Positions 1 through 5,612 of a stretch of 6,784 nt of DNA are shown here, one piece after another. The DNA comes from Pseudomonadota bacterium. Lineage in GTDB: Bacteria; Pseudomonadota; Gammaproteobacteria; Burkholderiales; Burkholderiaceae_C. Made by a program: the position numbers and the translations under genes. The stretch is taken from NCBI GenBank assembly GCA_023410975.1, contig JAEYPG010000390.1:1-6784 (forward strand), in the 5' to 3' direction. The notes beneath the pieces were generated by a model that saw only the letters and a program-made list of their open reading frames with translations, was not told the origin of the DNA and ran no database searches. Positions within the stretch are counted from its first letter, which is position 1. Every line of letters starts with the position of its first letter.

Positions 1-893
1 GCTGCGCCTCGCAGCGTGGCCATCGCGATGTCCACCGGCCAGGCCTTGCGGTAGGGGCGCGTCGTCGTCAGCGCGTTGAACACGTCGGCCACCGCCACGA
101 TGCGCGCCGCCTCCGGAATGTCCCGCCCCGCCAGGCCCGCCGGGTAGCCGCTGCCGTCCCACTTCTCGTGGTGGTGCAGCGCAATGGGCGCGGCCAGCTG
201 GAACACCGGAGCCGGCTTCCGGGCGAGCATGTCGTGTCCGATCTGGCAGTGGGTCTTCATGAGCTCCCACTCGCCGGCGTCGAGCTTCAGCGGCTTGAGC
301 AGGATGGCATCGGGCAGGCCAAGCTCGCCGATGTCGTGCAGCGCGGCGGCCACGTTGATCAGGTTCACATCCTCGAGGCTCCAGCCCGCGCTCTCCGCCA
401 GGGCGGCGGCATAGGCGGCCATGCGCAGGGGATGCTTGCCGGCACGGTCATGGCAATCGCCGCCGGCGCTGCACAGCAGGTCCAGCGCGTCGCGGTAGTT
501 GGCGTCCAGGGCCGTGTGGGCCTGCGGAACGAGCCGGCTCTTCACGCAGTCCAGCAGCTGCTGCGTTGGCACGGGCTTGATCAGGCAGCCGTCCGCGCCC
601 AGCAACGCGGCTGGCCTGCGGCTGGCTTGGGCGCGGCCTGCGAGCAGCACCAGCGGGATCGCCGCGGTGTCCGGATCGCCCTTCAGGGCGCGGCACAGGG
701 TGGCGCCGTCCAGGTCCGGAAGCTCGGTGTCCAGCAGGATCAGCGCCGGTCGTTGCCTGCGCACGGAAGCCAGGGCGTCCCGGCCGGTCCAGGCAAACGA
801 CAGTCGGTGGTCGGCGGCCAGGACCTGCGCCATGGCGGCGAGGTCGTCGGGATGGCTTTCCACGATGAGAACGGGCGGGGTGGTCATGGTCAT
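1..893 (-). CDS. Response regulator with receiver and HD-GYP domains (partial, C-terminus missing)
   Basis: Probable two-component output protein that hydrolyses cyclic di-GMP in the cytoplasm. Reading leftwards from an ATG at 893 gives 297 open codons to the window edge. Residues about 7-121 form a CheY-like receiver: the start strand VLIV, a phospho-acceptor Asp at D55 in LILLDTELPDLDG, and the conserved Lys at K106 in IKP. Residues about 150-297 form an HD-GYP domain with H154, HD at 186-187, H215, HH at 240-241, the signature DGSGYP at 246-251, and D270 in VADVFNALT. Oddities: the acidic pair after the first strand is E12-S13 instead of two acids, the usual Thr/Ser after the fourth strand is A85, and the HDxGK lysine is E190. 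Phosphorylation and catalysis may therefore be altered. No clear Shine-Dalgarno site precedes 893, and an in-frame ATG at 887 is an equally possible start. The family assignment is firm, the specific target is unknown, and the last part of the domain lies outside the window. Confidence 0.9.
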   Translation of the reverse strand, partial: MTMTTPPVLIVESHPDDLAAMAQVLAADHRLSFAWTGRDALASVRRQRPALILLDTELPDLDGATLCRALKGDPDTAAIPLVLLAGRAQASRRPAALLGADGCLIKPVPTQQLLDCVKSRLVPQAHTALDANYRDALDLLCSAGGDCHDRAGKHPLRMAAYAAALAESAGWSLEDVNLINVAAALHDIGELGLPDAILLKPLKLDAGEWELMKTHCQIGHDMLARKPAPVFQLAAPIALHHHEKWDGSGYPAGLAGRDIPEAARIVAVADVFNALTTTRPYRKAWPVDIAMATLRGA

Positions 894-1078
894 GGGTTCG
901 GATGGATGCCGTGCCGCGGCGAGTGGCGGCCTGCCCACGCTATCGACCATCGGCAGGGGCGTGTTGAGCCCGCGGCCCTGCAACAGTGCGTTAGGCGCGC
1001 GAGGCGCTGGTCGTTTTCCCGGTGCGGCCGGGCACACGCGTGGTCGGCGCGATCGTGGGCCGATCCGGCGGCAGGCGT

Positions 1079-1090
1079 GCACCATGGTGC
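1079..1090. promoter_or_regulatory. Perfect 12-bp palindrome, possible operator
   Basis: GCACCATGGTGC reads the same on both strands. It lies in the gap between two divergent genes, 186 bases from the HD-GYP start and 139 bases from the small-protein start. A dimeric regulator could bind it, but GC-rich DNA gives such palindromes by chance, and no second copy was seen in the window. Confidence 0.25.
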
Positions 1091-1198
1091 GGATCGTGCT
1101 AGCTTGAGTCCGAGGCCTGGCAGCAACGGGGCCGTTCCTTCCAGACCGCGGCGGCTGGGAACGGCACGCCGCAGGGCCAGTCCCTCGTCAACGAGCGC

Positions 1199-1214
1199 AT
1201 GCCGAATGCGGCAT
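1199..1214 (+). promoter_or_regulatory. Small hairpin just before a ribosome binding site
   Basis: ATGCCG (1199-1204) pairs with CGGCAT (1209-1214) around an AATG loop. It ends 4 bases before the GGAGGG site of the 103-residue protein. It might modulate initiation, but the stem is short and could be chance. Confidence 0.2.
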
Positions 1215-1218
1215 TCAC

Positions 1219-1224
1219 GGAGGG
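1219..1224 (+). promoter_or_regulatory. Ribosome binding site fixing a GTG start
   Basis: GGAGGG lies 5 bases before the GTG at 1230. It is the only strong Shine-Dalgarno site near the beginning of the conserved-looking part of this frame, so it decides the start over the many upstream in-frame codons. Confidence 0.7.
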
Positions 1225-1229
1225 AAATC

Positions 1230-1541
1230 GTGATCGAACTGCATGCCACCATCCCTGAGGGCATCAACTTCTCGGACCTGCAGCTGTCGCGGGACGCCGA
1301 GGACGGCGCCGTGGTCTTCGCCATGGAGCCGATCGAGGCGATCTGCGAAGCCAGCGGGCTGGACATCGAGGAGATCGTGGACGGGCCCGAGCCCACCATC
1401 TGTGTGCTCATCGCCGCCTGGTACGAGATCCACCTGCAGCGCGGCGGCGAGCCCGACCCGGTGCAGGAGGACTTCCTGGAAGAAACCCGTCTGGAGCTGG
1501 AGCGCGGCTTCGGCTTTACCTACCCGCCCGGGCACGCCTGA
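1230..1541 (+). CDS. Conserved hypothetical protein, 103 residues, acidic
   Basis: I cannot assign a function. The start is GTG, chosen because GGAGGG sits 5 bases upstream; the frame stays open much further left, but that part is Arg/Gly/Gln-rich and overlaps the HD-GYP gene on the other strand. The protein is acidic and apparently cytoplasmic, with no signal peptide or membrane segment. It begins VIELHATIPEGINFSDLQLS, has a central segment FAMEPIEAICEASGLDIEEI, then LIAAWYEIHLQRGGEPDPVQEDFLEE, and ends YPPGHA. From memory, short proteins with this plan (IPEGINFSDL, PIE.ICEASGLDI, AWY..H...GG..DP.QEDL, YPPG) recur in Comamonadaceae as uncharacterised proteins; this is recall, not a search. 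It appears to be a single-gene unit: there is no rightward gene directly upstream and an intrinsic terminator follows about 110 bases downstream. Confidence 0.8.
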   Translation: MIELHATIPEGINFSDLQLSRDAEDGAVVFAMEPIEAICEASGLDIEEIVDGPEPTICVLIAAWYEIHLQRGGEPDPVQEDFLEETRLELERGFGFTYPPGHA

Positions 1542-1568
1542 GTTCCGGTCCTCATGACGGTTTGAACA

Positions 1569-1595
1569 GGCCCGCCACAGCCGCGGGGACGGGCC
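1569..1595 (+). other. Short GC-rich hairpin in a 3' untranslated region
   Basis: GGCCCG (1569-1574) pairs with CGGGCC (1590-1595). It is the first of three stems between the small protein and the poly-T terminator. No T-run follows, so it is not itself an intrinsic terminator; it may fold the 3' end of the transcript. Confidence 0.25.
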
Positions 1596-1624
1596 CTGCA
1601 GCTGTGACGCGGCTGCTTCAGCGA

Positions 1625-1641
1625 CAGCCGCCAAGCGGCTG
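1625..1641 (+). other. Hairpin CAGCCGC / GCGGCTG
   Basis: A perfect 7-bp stem (1625-1631 with 1635-1641) around a 3-base CAA loop. It lies 8 bases before the main terminator stem and has no T-run of its own. It may protect the 3' end or help termination. Confidence 0.35.
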
Positions 1642-1649
1642 AGGCTCCG

Positions 1650-1687
1650 GCTCCGGAACCGCCCGCGCGGGTCCGGAGCATTTTTTT
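1650..1687 (+). terminator. Strong Rho-independent terminator
   Basis: GCTCCGGA (1650-1657) pairs perfectly with TCCGGAGC (1672-1679). The stem continues with CCC (1662-1664) against GGG (1669-1671) after a four-base left bulge, closed by a GCGC loop. One A and then seven T follow (1681-1687). It is oriented to end rightward transcription from the 103-residue protein and insulates the ROK regulator downstream. Confidence 0.8.
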
Positions 1688-1842
1688 CGGCAATGCTTTT
1701 TCTAATAATCAGTCATCTTGATTTAAATAGCTCCCTGCACCACACTGGTTCGTAGGGGCCGCCGGGCGAGTGTCACGACGGTCCGAAACCGGGATACACG
1801 GGCGGGCACGGCCGGCGGGCCGGGGCGCGCGAGGAGACAAGC
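1688..1842 (+). promoter_or_regulatory. Leader of the ROK regulator, with an AT-rich promoter-like stretch
   Basis: Bases about 1680-1732 are far richer in A/T than anything nearby. Candidate -10 elements are AATAAT (1704-1709, five of six bases of TATAAT) and TTAAAT (1723-1728, four of six), the latter inside the palindrome ATTTAAAT (1721-1728). Neither has a good -35 at 16-18 bases. The rest, to the TTG start at 1843, is GC-rich with no gene that I can support. The location of the promoter is an inference from composition. Confidence 0.4.
1831..1836 (+). promoter_or_regulatory. Ribosome binding site for a TTG start
   Basis: GAGGAG lies 6 bases before TTG at 1843. No ATG or GTG in the same frame is better placed before the DNA-binding domain, so this site decides the start. 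Confidence 0.7.
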
Positions 1843-3081
1843 TTGAGCGTCGAAGCACTGCAGCACGAGGGGGCCGCCGCGCCGGCGCGCCTGAAGCCGC
1901 GCGGCTCCAGCCAGGGAGGGCTGCGCCAGTACAACGAGCGCGTGGTGCTGCACGCGATCCGGCTGCATGGCGCGCTGCCCGGCGCCGAGCTGGCGCGGCT
2001 GACCGGGCTGACGGCGCAGACGGTGTCGCAGATCAGCAAGCGTCTGCTGGAGGAGGGCCTGCTGCTCAAGGGCACGCCGGTGCGCGGCCGGGTGGGCCAG
2101 CCCTCGGTGCCGCTGGGCCTGCGGCCGGACGGCGCCTTCGCCGTGGGCGTGCACGTGGGCCGGCGCCGGCTCGACACGGTGCTGGTGGACTTCGTGGGCA
2201 CGGTGCGCGAGCGCTGGTCGCTGGAACACGACTTTCCGGAACCGCAGTCGGTGCTGGCCGAGATCGCGCAGCGGCTGCAGGCCATCCGGGCGCACCTGGG
2301 TACCGAAGGCAGCGAGCGCATCACCGCCGTGGGCCTGGCGGCGCCGCTGTCCATGGGCGGCTGGGCCACGCTGCTGGGCATCGAGCCGGCGCAGGCCGCG
2401 CGCTGGCACGGCGTAGACCTGCGCGCCGAGGTGGAGCGCTGCACCGGGCTGCCGGTGCACGCGCTCAAGGACACGGCCGCGGCCTGCGTGTCGGAGCTGG
2501 TGGCCGGGCGCGGCCACAGCGTGCACAGCTTCCTGTATCTGTTCGTGGACACGCTCATCGGTGGCGGGCTGGTGCTGGACAGCCGGCTGCGCACGGGGCT
2601 GCACGGCAATGCCGGCGCCGTGGGCTCGTTGCCGCTGGGCTTGGCGGACCCGGAAGGCGGGCGCCCGTCGCAGCTGCTGAGCGCCGCCTCGCTGCTGGGC
2701 CTGGAGCGGCGCTGGCGCGAGGCCGGGCTGCCCACGGATGCCGCGGCGCTGGCGCAGGCGCTGCAGCCGCCCTGGAAGCCGCACACCGAGGCTTGGCTGG
2801 CGCAGGCCGGGCGGGCCATCGCCATGGCCATGAACGCTGCGGCCTGCCTGCTGGACGTGGAGGGCGTGATCATCGACGGCGCCTTCGACCGCGAATTGCT
2901 GCAGGCGCTGCTGGAAGCGGTGCAGCGCGCCCAGGCGCTGTACGACTGGGAAGGCGTGGCGCCGCCGCAGCTGCTGGCGGGCACCATCGGTGCGGAGGCG
3001 CGCGCCGTCGGCGGGGCGCTGCTGCCGCTGTATGCGGCCTTTGCGCCGGACCGGGACCTGTTCCTCAAGACCGAGGGCTGA
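1843..3081 (+). CDS. ROK-family transcriptional regulator (NagC/XylR type)
   Basis: Predicted cytoplasmic DNA-binding repressor of 412 residues, the usual size for ROK regulators. Residues about 26-78 form a winged helix-turn-helix (YNERVVLHAI, then ELARLTGLTAQTVSQISKRL and a wing with GRVGQPS). Residues about 97-400 are the ROK fold, with the GLAAPLS strand at 164-170, the catalytic-type Asp at D210 in KDTAAA, IGGGLVLD at 239-246 and GLHGNAGAVG at 252-261. It has lost the ROK kinase signatures: the nucleotide-binding DxGGT is HVGRR (104-108), the GEIGH Glu and His are A259 and S262, and the Cys cluster for zinc that normally follows is absent. Phosphorylation of a sugar is therefore unlikely, and ligand sensing may be non-classical. 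The start is TTG with a good ribosome binding site. The gene stands alone, after a terminator and convergent with the LacI-type gene 33 bases on; no target genes are adjacent on its strand, so the ligand is unknown. Confidence 0.9.
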   Translation: MSVEALQHEGAAAPARLKPRGSSQGGLRQYNERVVLHAIRLHGALPGAELARLTGLTAQTVSQISKRLLEEGLLLKGTPVRGRVGQPSVPLGLRPDGAFAVGVHVGRRRLDTVLVDFVGTVRERWSLEHDFPEPQSVLAEIAQRLQAIRAHLGTEGSERITAVGLAAPLSMGGWATLLGIEPAQAARWHGVDLRAEVERCTGLPVHALKDTAAACVSELVAGRGHSVHSFLYLFVDTLIGGGLVLDSRLRTGLHGNAGAVGSLPLGLADPEGGRPSQLLSAASLLGLERRWREAGLPTDAAALAQALQPPWKPHTEAWLAQAGRAIAMAMNAAACLLDVEGVIIDGAFDRELLQALLEAVQRAQALYDWEGVAPPQLLAGTIGAEARAVGGALLPLYAAFAPDRDLFLKTEG

Positions 3082-3114
3082 GCGCCGCGGCGCAACGCGA
3101 GGCTTTGCCGCGTT
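3082..3114. terminator. Hairpins between two convergent genes, possible weak terminator
   Basis: The 33-base gap holds the palindrome GCGCCGCGGCGC (3082-3093) and a second stem, AACGC (3094-3098) with GCGTT (3110-3114), extended by GGC (3101-3103) against GCC (3107-3109) around a TTT loop. Only three T follow on the plus strand and none on the minus strand, so intrinsic termination would be inefficient. The position between convergent genes suggests a shared end point. Confidence 0.4.
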
Positions 3115-4203
3115 TCAGCCCGCAGCCGTGGCGGCTCGGGCTGCATCGCGCGTGCTGCCTCCCGTGGATTCGCGCTCGATGATGCGAAAGCCCAGGTCCA
3201 CCACGCGCTGCGCCACGGCTTCGTCGCGGCAGCGCGCGAGCAGCAGCTCGGCGGCCATGCGGCCGATGGCCGGGCCGTCCACGTGCACCGTGGTCATCGA
3301 CGGGTCGTAATGCGCCGCGAAGGCGGCGTTGCCGAAGCCGCAGACCGCCAGGTCTTGCGGCACGCGCAGCCCGCGCGCGCGCGCTTCCACCAGCACGCCC
3401 TGCGCCATCTGGTCCGAGCTGCAGTAGATCGCTTGCAGGGCAGGGTCCTGCGCCAGCAGCTCGCCCAGCGCGCGCCGGCCGCTTTCCAGGCTGCTCGGTG
3501 CGGGTGCAACCGCCGTGGGCAGCTCGCGGCCGAGCGTGGCGACGAAGCCTTCGCGCCGCTGCGCGGCGCGCTCGTCGTCGCCGGTGGCGATGCCCAGCCG
3601 CTGCCAGCCCTTGGTGAGGAAGTAGCCGGCGATGGCGCTGCCCACCTTTAGGTGCGAGAAGCCGACCACCATGTCCACCGGGTGGTCCGTCAGGTCCCAG
3701 GTCTCGACCACCGGAATGCCGGCGCGGCGCAGCCGCTCGCGCGACGCCTCCGAATGCACCAGGCCCGACATGACCAGCGCATCCGGGCGCCGGCTCAGCA
3801 TCGTGCCCAGCAGCGCGTCCTCCCGCGCATGGTCATAGCCGGTCTGCCCCAGGATGAGCTGGTAGCCCGCCGTGTCCAGCACGTCGGTCAGCGCCTGGAT
3901 TGTCGGCAGGAACTGCGCCACCGACAGCGCCGGCACCAGCGCCGCCACCATGTGGCTGCGCTGCGACTTCAGCCCTCCGGCCAGCAGGTTCGGGATGTAG
4001 CCCGTGGCCCGCACCGCCTGCTGCACGCGCTCGATGGTGTCCTTGGACACCAGGGCCGGATTGCTCAGCGCGCGCGAGGCGGTGATGGTCGAGACGCCCG
4101 CCTCGCGGGCGACATCGTGGAGCGTGACGGTCTTTCGGGCGGGACGCGAGGCGGCCATGCGGTGTCGGTCAGGTGGATCGGTGGAATCCCCAGGATTGTC
4201 CAT
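3115..4203 (-). CDS. LacI/GntR-type transcriptional regulator of aldarate catabolism
   Basis: Predicted repressor of 362 residues, normal length for LacI-family proteins plus a short N-terminal tail. Residues 26-45 are the helix-turn-helix (VTLHDVAREAGVSTITASRA), residues about 72-81 the hinge helix with the minor-groove Leu at L78, and about 86-345 the periplasmic-binding-protein-like effector domain (AALVPALSVAQFLPTIQAL, QLILGQTGYDHAREDALL, CSSDQMAQGV, DLAVCGFGN, TTVHVDG). The domain sequence resembles the GntR (gluconate) branch. The start at 4203 is preferred because a frame start at 4320 would place both operators inside the gene; ATG at 4158 is an alternative that still keeps the whole DNA-binding domain. 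A weak AAGAGG lies about 12 bases before 4203. The gene is divergent from the talarate/galactarate dehydratase gene, with two operator-like palindromes between them, so it most likely represses that operon and itself. The effector is inferred to be an aldarate or its dehydration product. Confidence 0.92.
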   Translation of the reverse strand: MDNPGDSTDPPDRHRMAASRPARKTVTLHDVAREAGVSTITASRALSNPALVSKDTIERVQQAVRATGYIPNLLAGGLKSQRSHMVAALVPALSVAQFLPTIQALTDVLDTAGYQLILGQTGYDHAREDALLGTMLSRRPDALVMSGLVHSEASRERLRRAGIPVVETWDLTDHPVDMVVGFSHLKVGSAIAGYFLTKGWQRLGIATGDDERAAQRREGFVATLGRELPTAVAPAPSSLESGRRALGELLAQDPALQAIYCSSDQMAQGVLVEARARGLRVPQDLAVCGFGNAAFAAHYDPSMTTVHVDGPAIGRMAAELLLARCRDEAVAQRVVDLGFRIIERESTGGSTRDAARAATAAG

Positions 4204-4232
4204 GAAGGCAAACACGCCTCTTGACCTGCGTA

Positions 4233-4248
4233 ATGACAACGATAACAT
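4233..4248. promoter_or_regulatory. GntR-type operator, site 1
   Basis: ATGACAACGATAACAT is centred on CG, the layout of LacI-family operators. Its right half GATAACAT equals the right half of the E. coli GntR operator consensus as I recall it (ATGTTA, four bases, TAACAT). It matches site 2 at 14 of 16 positions. It starts 30 bases from the regulator's start codon and overlaps candidate -10 elements on both strands, consistent with repression of both promoters. Confidence 0.65.
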
Positions 4249-4268
4249 TCGCGGCCTGTTCACTGTTT

Positions 4269-4286
4269 CTTCGCCTGTGAGCGAAG
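4269..4286. promoter_or_regulatory. Inverted repeat between the two operators
   Basis: CTTCGC (4269-4274) and GCGAAG (4281-4286) are perfect complements around CTGTGA. The repeat lies about midway between the two operators and its sequence is unrelated to them. It could be a site for a second regulator or a leader hairpin, but it could also be chance. Confidence 0.25.
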
Positions 4287-4297
4287 TTGTGATGTAA

Positions 4298-4313
4298 ATG
4301 ACAACGATGTCAT
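4298..4313. promoter_or_regulatory. GntR-type operator, site 2
   Basis: ATGACAACGATGTCAT has perfect ATGACA/TGTCAT arms around a central CG (15 bases before-to-after symmetry broken only at the inner A/A pair). It is centred 65 bp from site 1, about six helical turns, which would allow one repressor tetramer or two dimers to bridge both sites on the same DNA face. It ends 45 bases before the dehydratase start codon. Confidence 0.7.
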
Positions 4314-4358
4314 GTTCCAAGGAACATGGCGCCTTCGCTTGCCTGACCGGACCTGCCC

Positions 4359-5507
4359 ATGACGAACTCCCACTCCGCCAGCACCGACCGCATCGAATGG
4401 GTGCGCATTTCCTCGTGCTACCTGCCGCTGGCCACGCCGATCAGCGACGCCAAGGTGCTCACCGGGCGCCAGAAGCCGATGACGGAAATCGCGATGCTGT
4501 TCGTCGAAATCCGCACTGCCTCGGGGTACGAGGGCCTGGGCTTCAGCTACTCCAAGCGCGCCGGCGGCCCGGGTCAGTTCGCGCACGCCAAGGAGATCGC
4601 GCCAGTGCTGCTGGGCGAGGACCCGAGCGACATCGCCAAGCTGTGGAACAAGCTGTGCTGGGCCGGCGCCTCGGTGGGCCGCAGCGGGCTGTCCACCCAG
4701 GCCATCGGCGCCTTCGACGTGGCGCTGTACGACCTCAAGGCCAGGCGCGCCGGCCTGTCGCTGGCCAAGCTGCTGGGCTCCTACCGCGACTCGGTGCAGT
4801 GCTACAACACCTCGGGCGGCTTCCTGCACACGCCGCTGGAGCAGTTGCTGGTCAATGCGGCCGCCTCCATCGAGCGCGGCATCGGCGGCATCAAGCTCAA
4901 GGTGGGCCAGCCCGACAAGGCGCTGGACATCCGGCGCGTGGAGGCCGTGCGCAAGCACCTGGGCGACGACGTGCCGCTGATGGTGGATGCCAACCAGCAG
5001 TGGGACCGCCCTACGGCGCAGCGCATGTGCCGCGTCTTCGAGCAGTTCAACCTGGTCTGGATCGAGGAGCCGCTGGACGCCTACGACCACGAAGGCCACG
5101 CCGCGCTGGCGGCGCAGTTCGACACGCCCATCGCCACCGGCGAGATGCTGACCAGCGCCGCCGAGCATGGCGAGCTCATCCGCCACCGCGCGGCCGACTA
5201 CCTGATGCCCGACGGCCCGCGCGTGGGCGGTATCACCCCCTTCCTGAAGATCGCCTCGCAGGCCGAGCACGCCGGGCTGATGCTGGGCCCGCACTTCGCG
5301 ATGGAGCTGCACGTGCACCTGGCGGCGGCCTACCCGACCGAGCCCTGGGTGGAGCACTTCGACTGGCTGGAGCCGCTGTTCAACGAGCGGCTGGAGATCG
5401 AGGACGGCCGCATGTTGGTGCCGACGCGGCCCGGCCTGGGTGTGTCGCTGAGCGAGCAGGCGCGGGCCTGGACCCGCGAGCAGGCCGAGTTCGGCAAGCA
5501 GCCTTGA
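4359..5507 (+). CDS. L-talarate/galactarate dehydratase (enolase superfamily, mandelate racemase subgroup)
   Basis: Predicted cytoplasmic Mg-dependent enzyme of 382 residues that dehydrates L-talarate and galactarate to 5-keto-4-deoxyglucarate. The N-terminal capping domain is about residues 10-135, the barrel about 140-345, and the C-terminal cap segment about 346-382. Catalytic residues are intact: the KxK motif K179/K181, metal ligands D210 (MVDAN), E236 (WIEEP) and E262 (ATGE), and the Asp-His dyad D285 (PDGPRVGG) and H312 (GPHFAME). Each lies 16 residues before the numbering I recall for the characterised Salmonella enzyme (K197, D226, E252, E278, H328), and stretches such as ANQQWDR, FNL.WIEEPLDAYD.EGH and TPIATGEMLTS match that family closely. 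Start ATG 4359 has no strong ribosome binding site but is the first in the frame. It is the first gene of an apparent operon under the LacI-type repressor, with a solute-binding protein and garD downstream. Another acid-sugar dehydratase activity is possible but less likely. Confidence 0.92.
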   Translation: MTNSHSASTDRIEWVRISSCYLPLATPISDAKVLTGRQKPMTEIAMLFVEIRTASGYEGLGFSYSKRAGGPGQFAHAKEIAPVLLGEDPSDIAKLWNKLCWAGASVGRSGLSTQAIGAFDVALYDLKARRAGLSLAKLLGSYRDSVQCYNTSGGFLHTPLEQLLVNAAASIERGIGGIKLKVGQPDKALDIRRVEAVRKHLGDDVPLMVDANQQWDRPTAQRMCRVFEQFNLVWIEEPLDAYDHEGHAALAAQFDTPIATGEMLTSAAEHGELIRHRAADYLMPDGPRVGGITPFLKIASQAEHAGLMLGPHFAMELHVHLAAAYPTEPWVEHFDWLEPLFNERLEIEDGRMLVPTRPGLGVSLSEQARAWTREQAEFGKQP

Positions 5508-5529
5508 GTTGAAGCTGGAGCGTTGACCC

Positions 5530-5552
5530 GGCCGCCACGCCTTGTGGCGGCC
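5530..5552 (+). other. Strong intercistronic hairpin
   Basis: GGCCGCCAC (5530-5538) pairs perfectly with GTGGCGGCC (5544-5552) around a 5-base loop. It lies 22 bases after the dehydratase stop. No T-run follows (TTCCATTCC), so full intrinsic termination is doubtful. Such stems between a first gene and a highly expressed binding-protein gene often act as RNA stabilisers or partial terminators; that role here is inferred. A smaller stem, CGCGG (5565-5569) with CCGCG (5577-5581), follows. Confidence 0.55.
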
Positions 5553-5601
5553 TTCCATTCCTATCGCGGCGATCGACCGCGTGGAACACCGTTGGACAAA
5601 C

Positions 5602-5606
5602 AGGAG
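5602..5606 (+). promoter_or_regulatory. Ribosome binding site of the solute-binding protein
   Basis: AGGAG ends 6 bases before ATG 5613. It selects this start over an upstream in-frame start at 5523 (TTG) whose extra 30 residues would mask the signal peptide. Confidence 0.75.
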
Positions 5607-5612
5607 ACACCG

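Larger units (their letters stand above)
894..1229. other. Divergent intergenic region with small palindromes
   Basis: No gene is supported here; open frames across it are GC-driven shadows. It separates the leftward HD-GYP gene from the rightward small protein and so should hold both promoters, but I see no convincing -35/-10 pair. It does hold a perfect 12-bp palindrome at 1079-1090, a short hairpin at 1131-1165 (GCCGTTCC against GGAACGGC, with an extra CCAG/CTGG pairing inside), and a 6-bp stem with a 4-base loop at 1199-1214. GATCGTG occurs twice, at 1051-1057 and 1092-1098. Functions are unknown. Confidence 0.5.
4204..4358. promoter_or_regulatory. Divergent promoter/operator region
   Basis: These 155 bases separate the start codons of the regulator and the dehydratase and are AT-richer than the genes. 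They contain two 16-bp operators (4233-4248, 4298-4313) and, between them, the inverted repeat CTTCGC/GCGAAG (4269-4274, 4281-4286). One rightward promoter candidate is TTGACC (4221-4226), a 16-base spacer and TAACAT (4243-4248); its -10 would lie inside the first operator. On the other strand, TGTTAT within the same operator is a possible -10. Promoter assignments are weak; the operator assignment is better. Confidence 0.6.

Noticed and set aside
168..1229. N-terminal extension of the small protein's frame back to 168
   Set aside because: It runs antisense through the HD-GYP gene and has shadow-like composition; the ribosome binding site supports the GTG at 1230.
1560..1690. Possible small RNA gene or repeat element formed by the three successive stems
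   Set aside because: No separate promoter is visible and the final stem with seven T is explained as the terminator of the preceding gene.
1770..3182. Long open frames in other frames over the ROK gene (470 codons on plus, 457 and 353 on minus)
   Set aside because: They are low-complexity Ala/Arg/Gly or Ser/Arg-rich products without motifs, while the 1843-3081 frame gives a full ROK regulator with a ribosome binding site.
3652..4224. Plus-strand open frames of 190 and 97 codons opposite the LacI-type gene
   Set aside because: They show Arg/His/Gln-rich shadow composition and no motif or ribosome binding site.
4204..4320. Longer N-terminus of the LacI-type regulator starting at 4320
   Set aside because: The extra 39 residues would be encoded by the operator/promoter region and do not belong to the LacI family's DNA-binding domain.
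5523..5612. Upstream start for the solute-binding protein
   Set aside because: It would place 30 residues before an otherwise perfect signal peptide, and the AGGAG site points to 5613.
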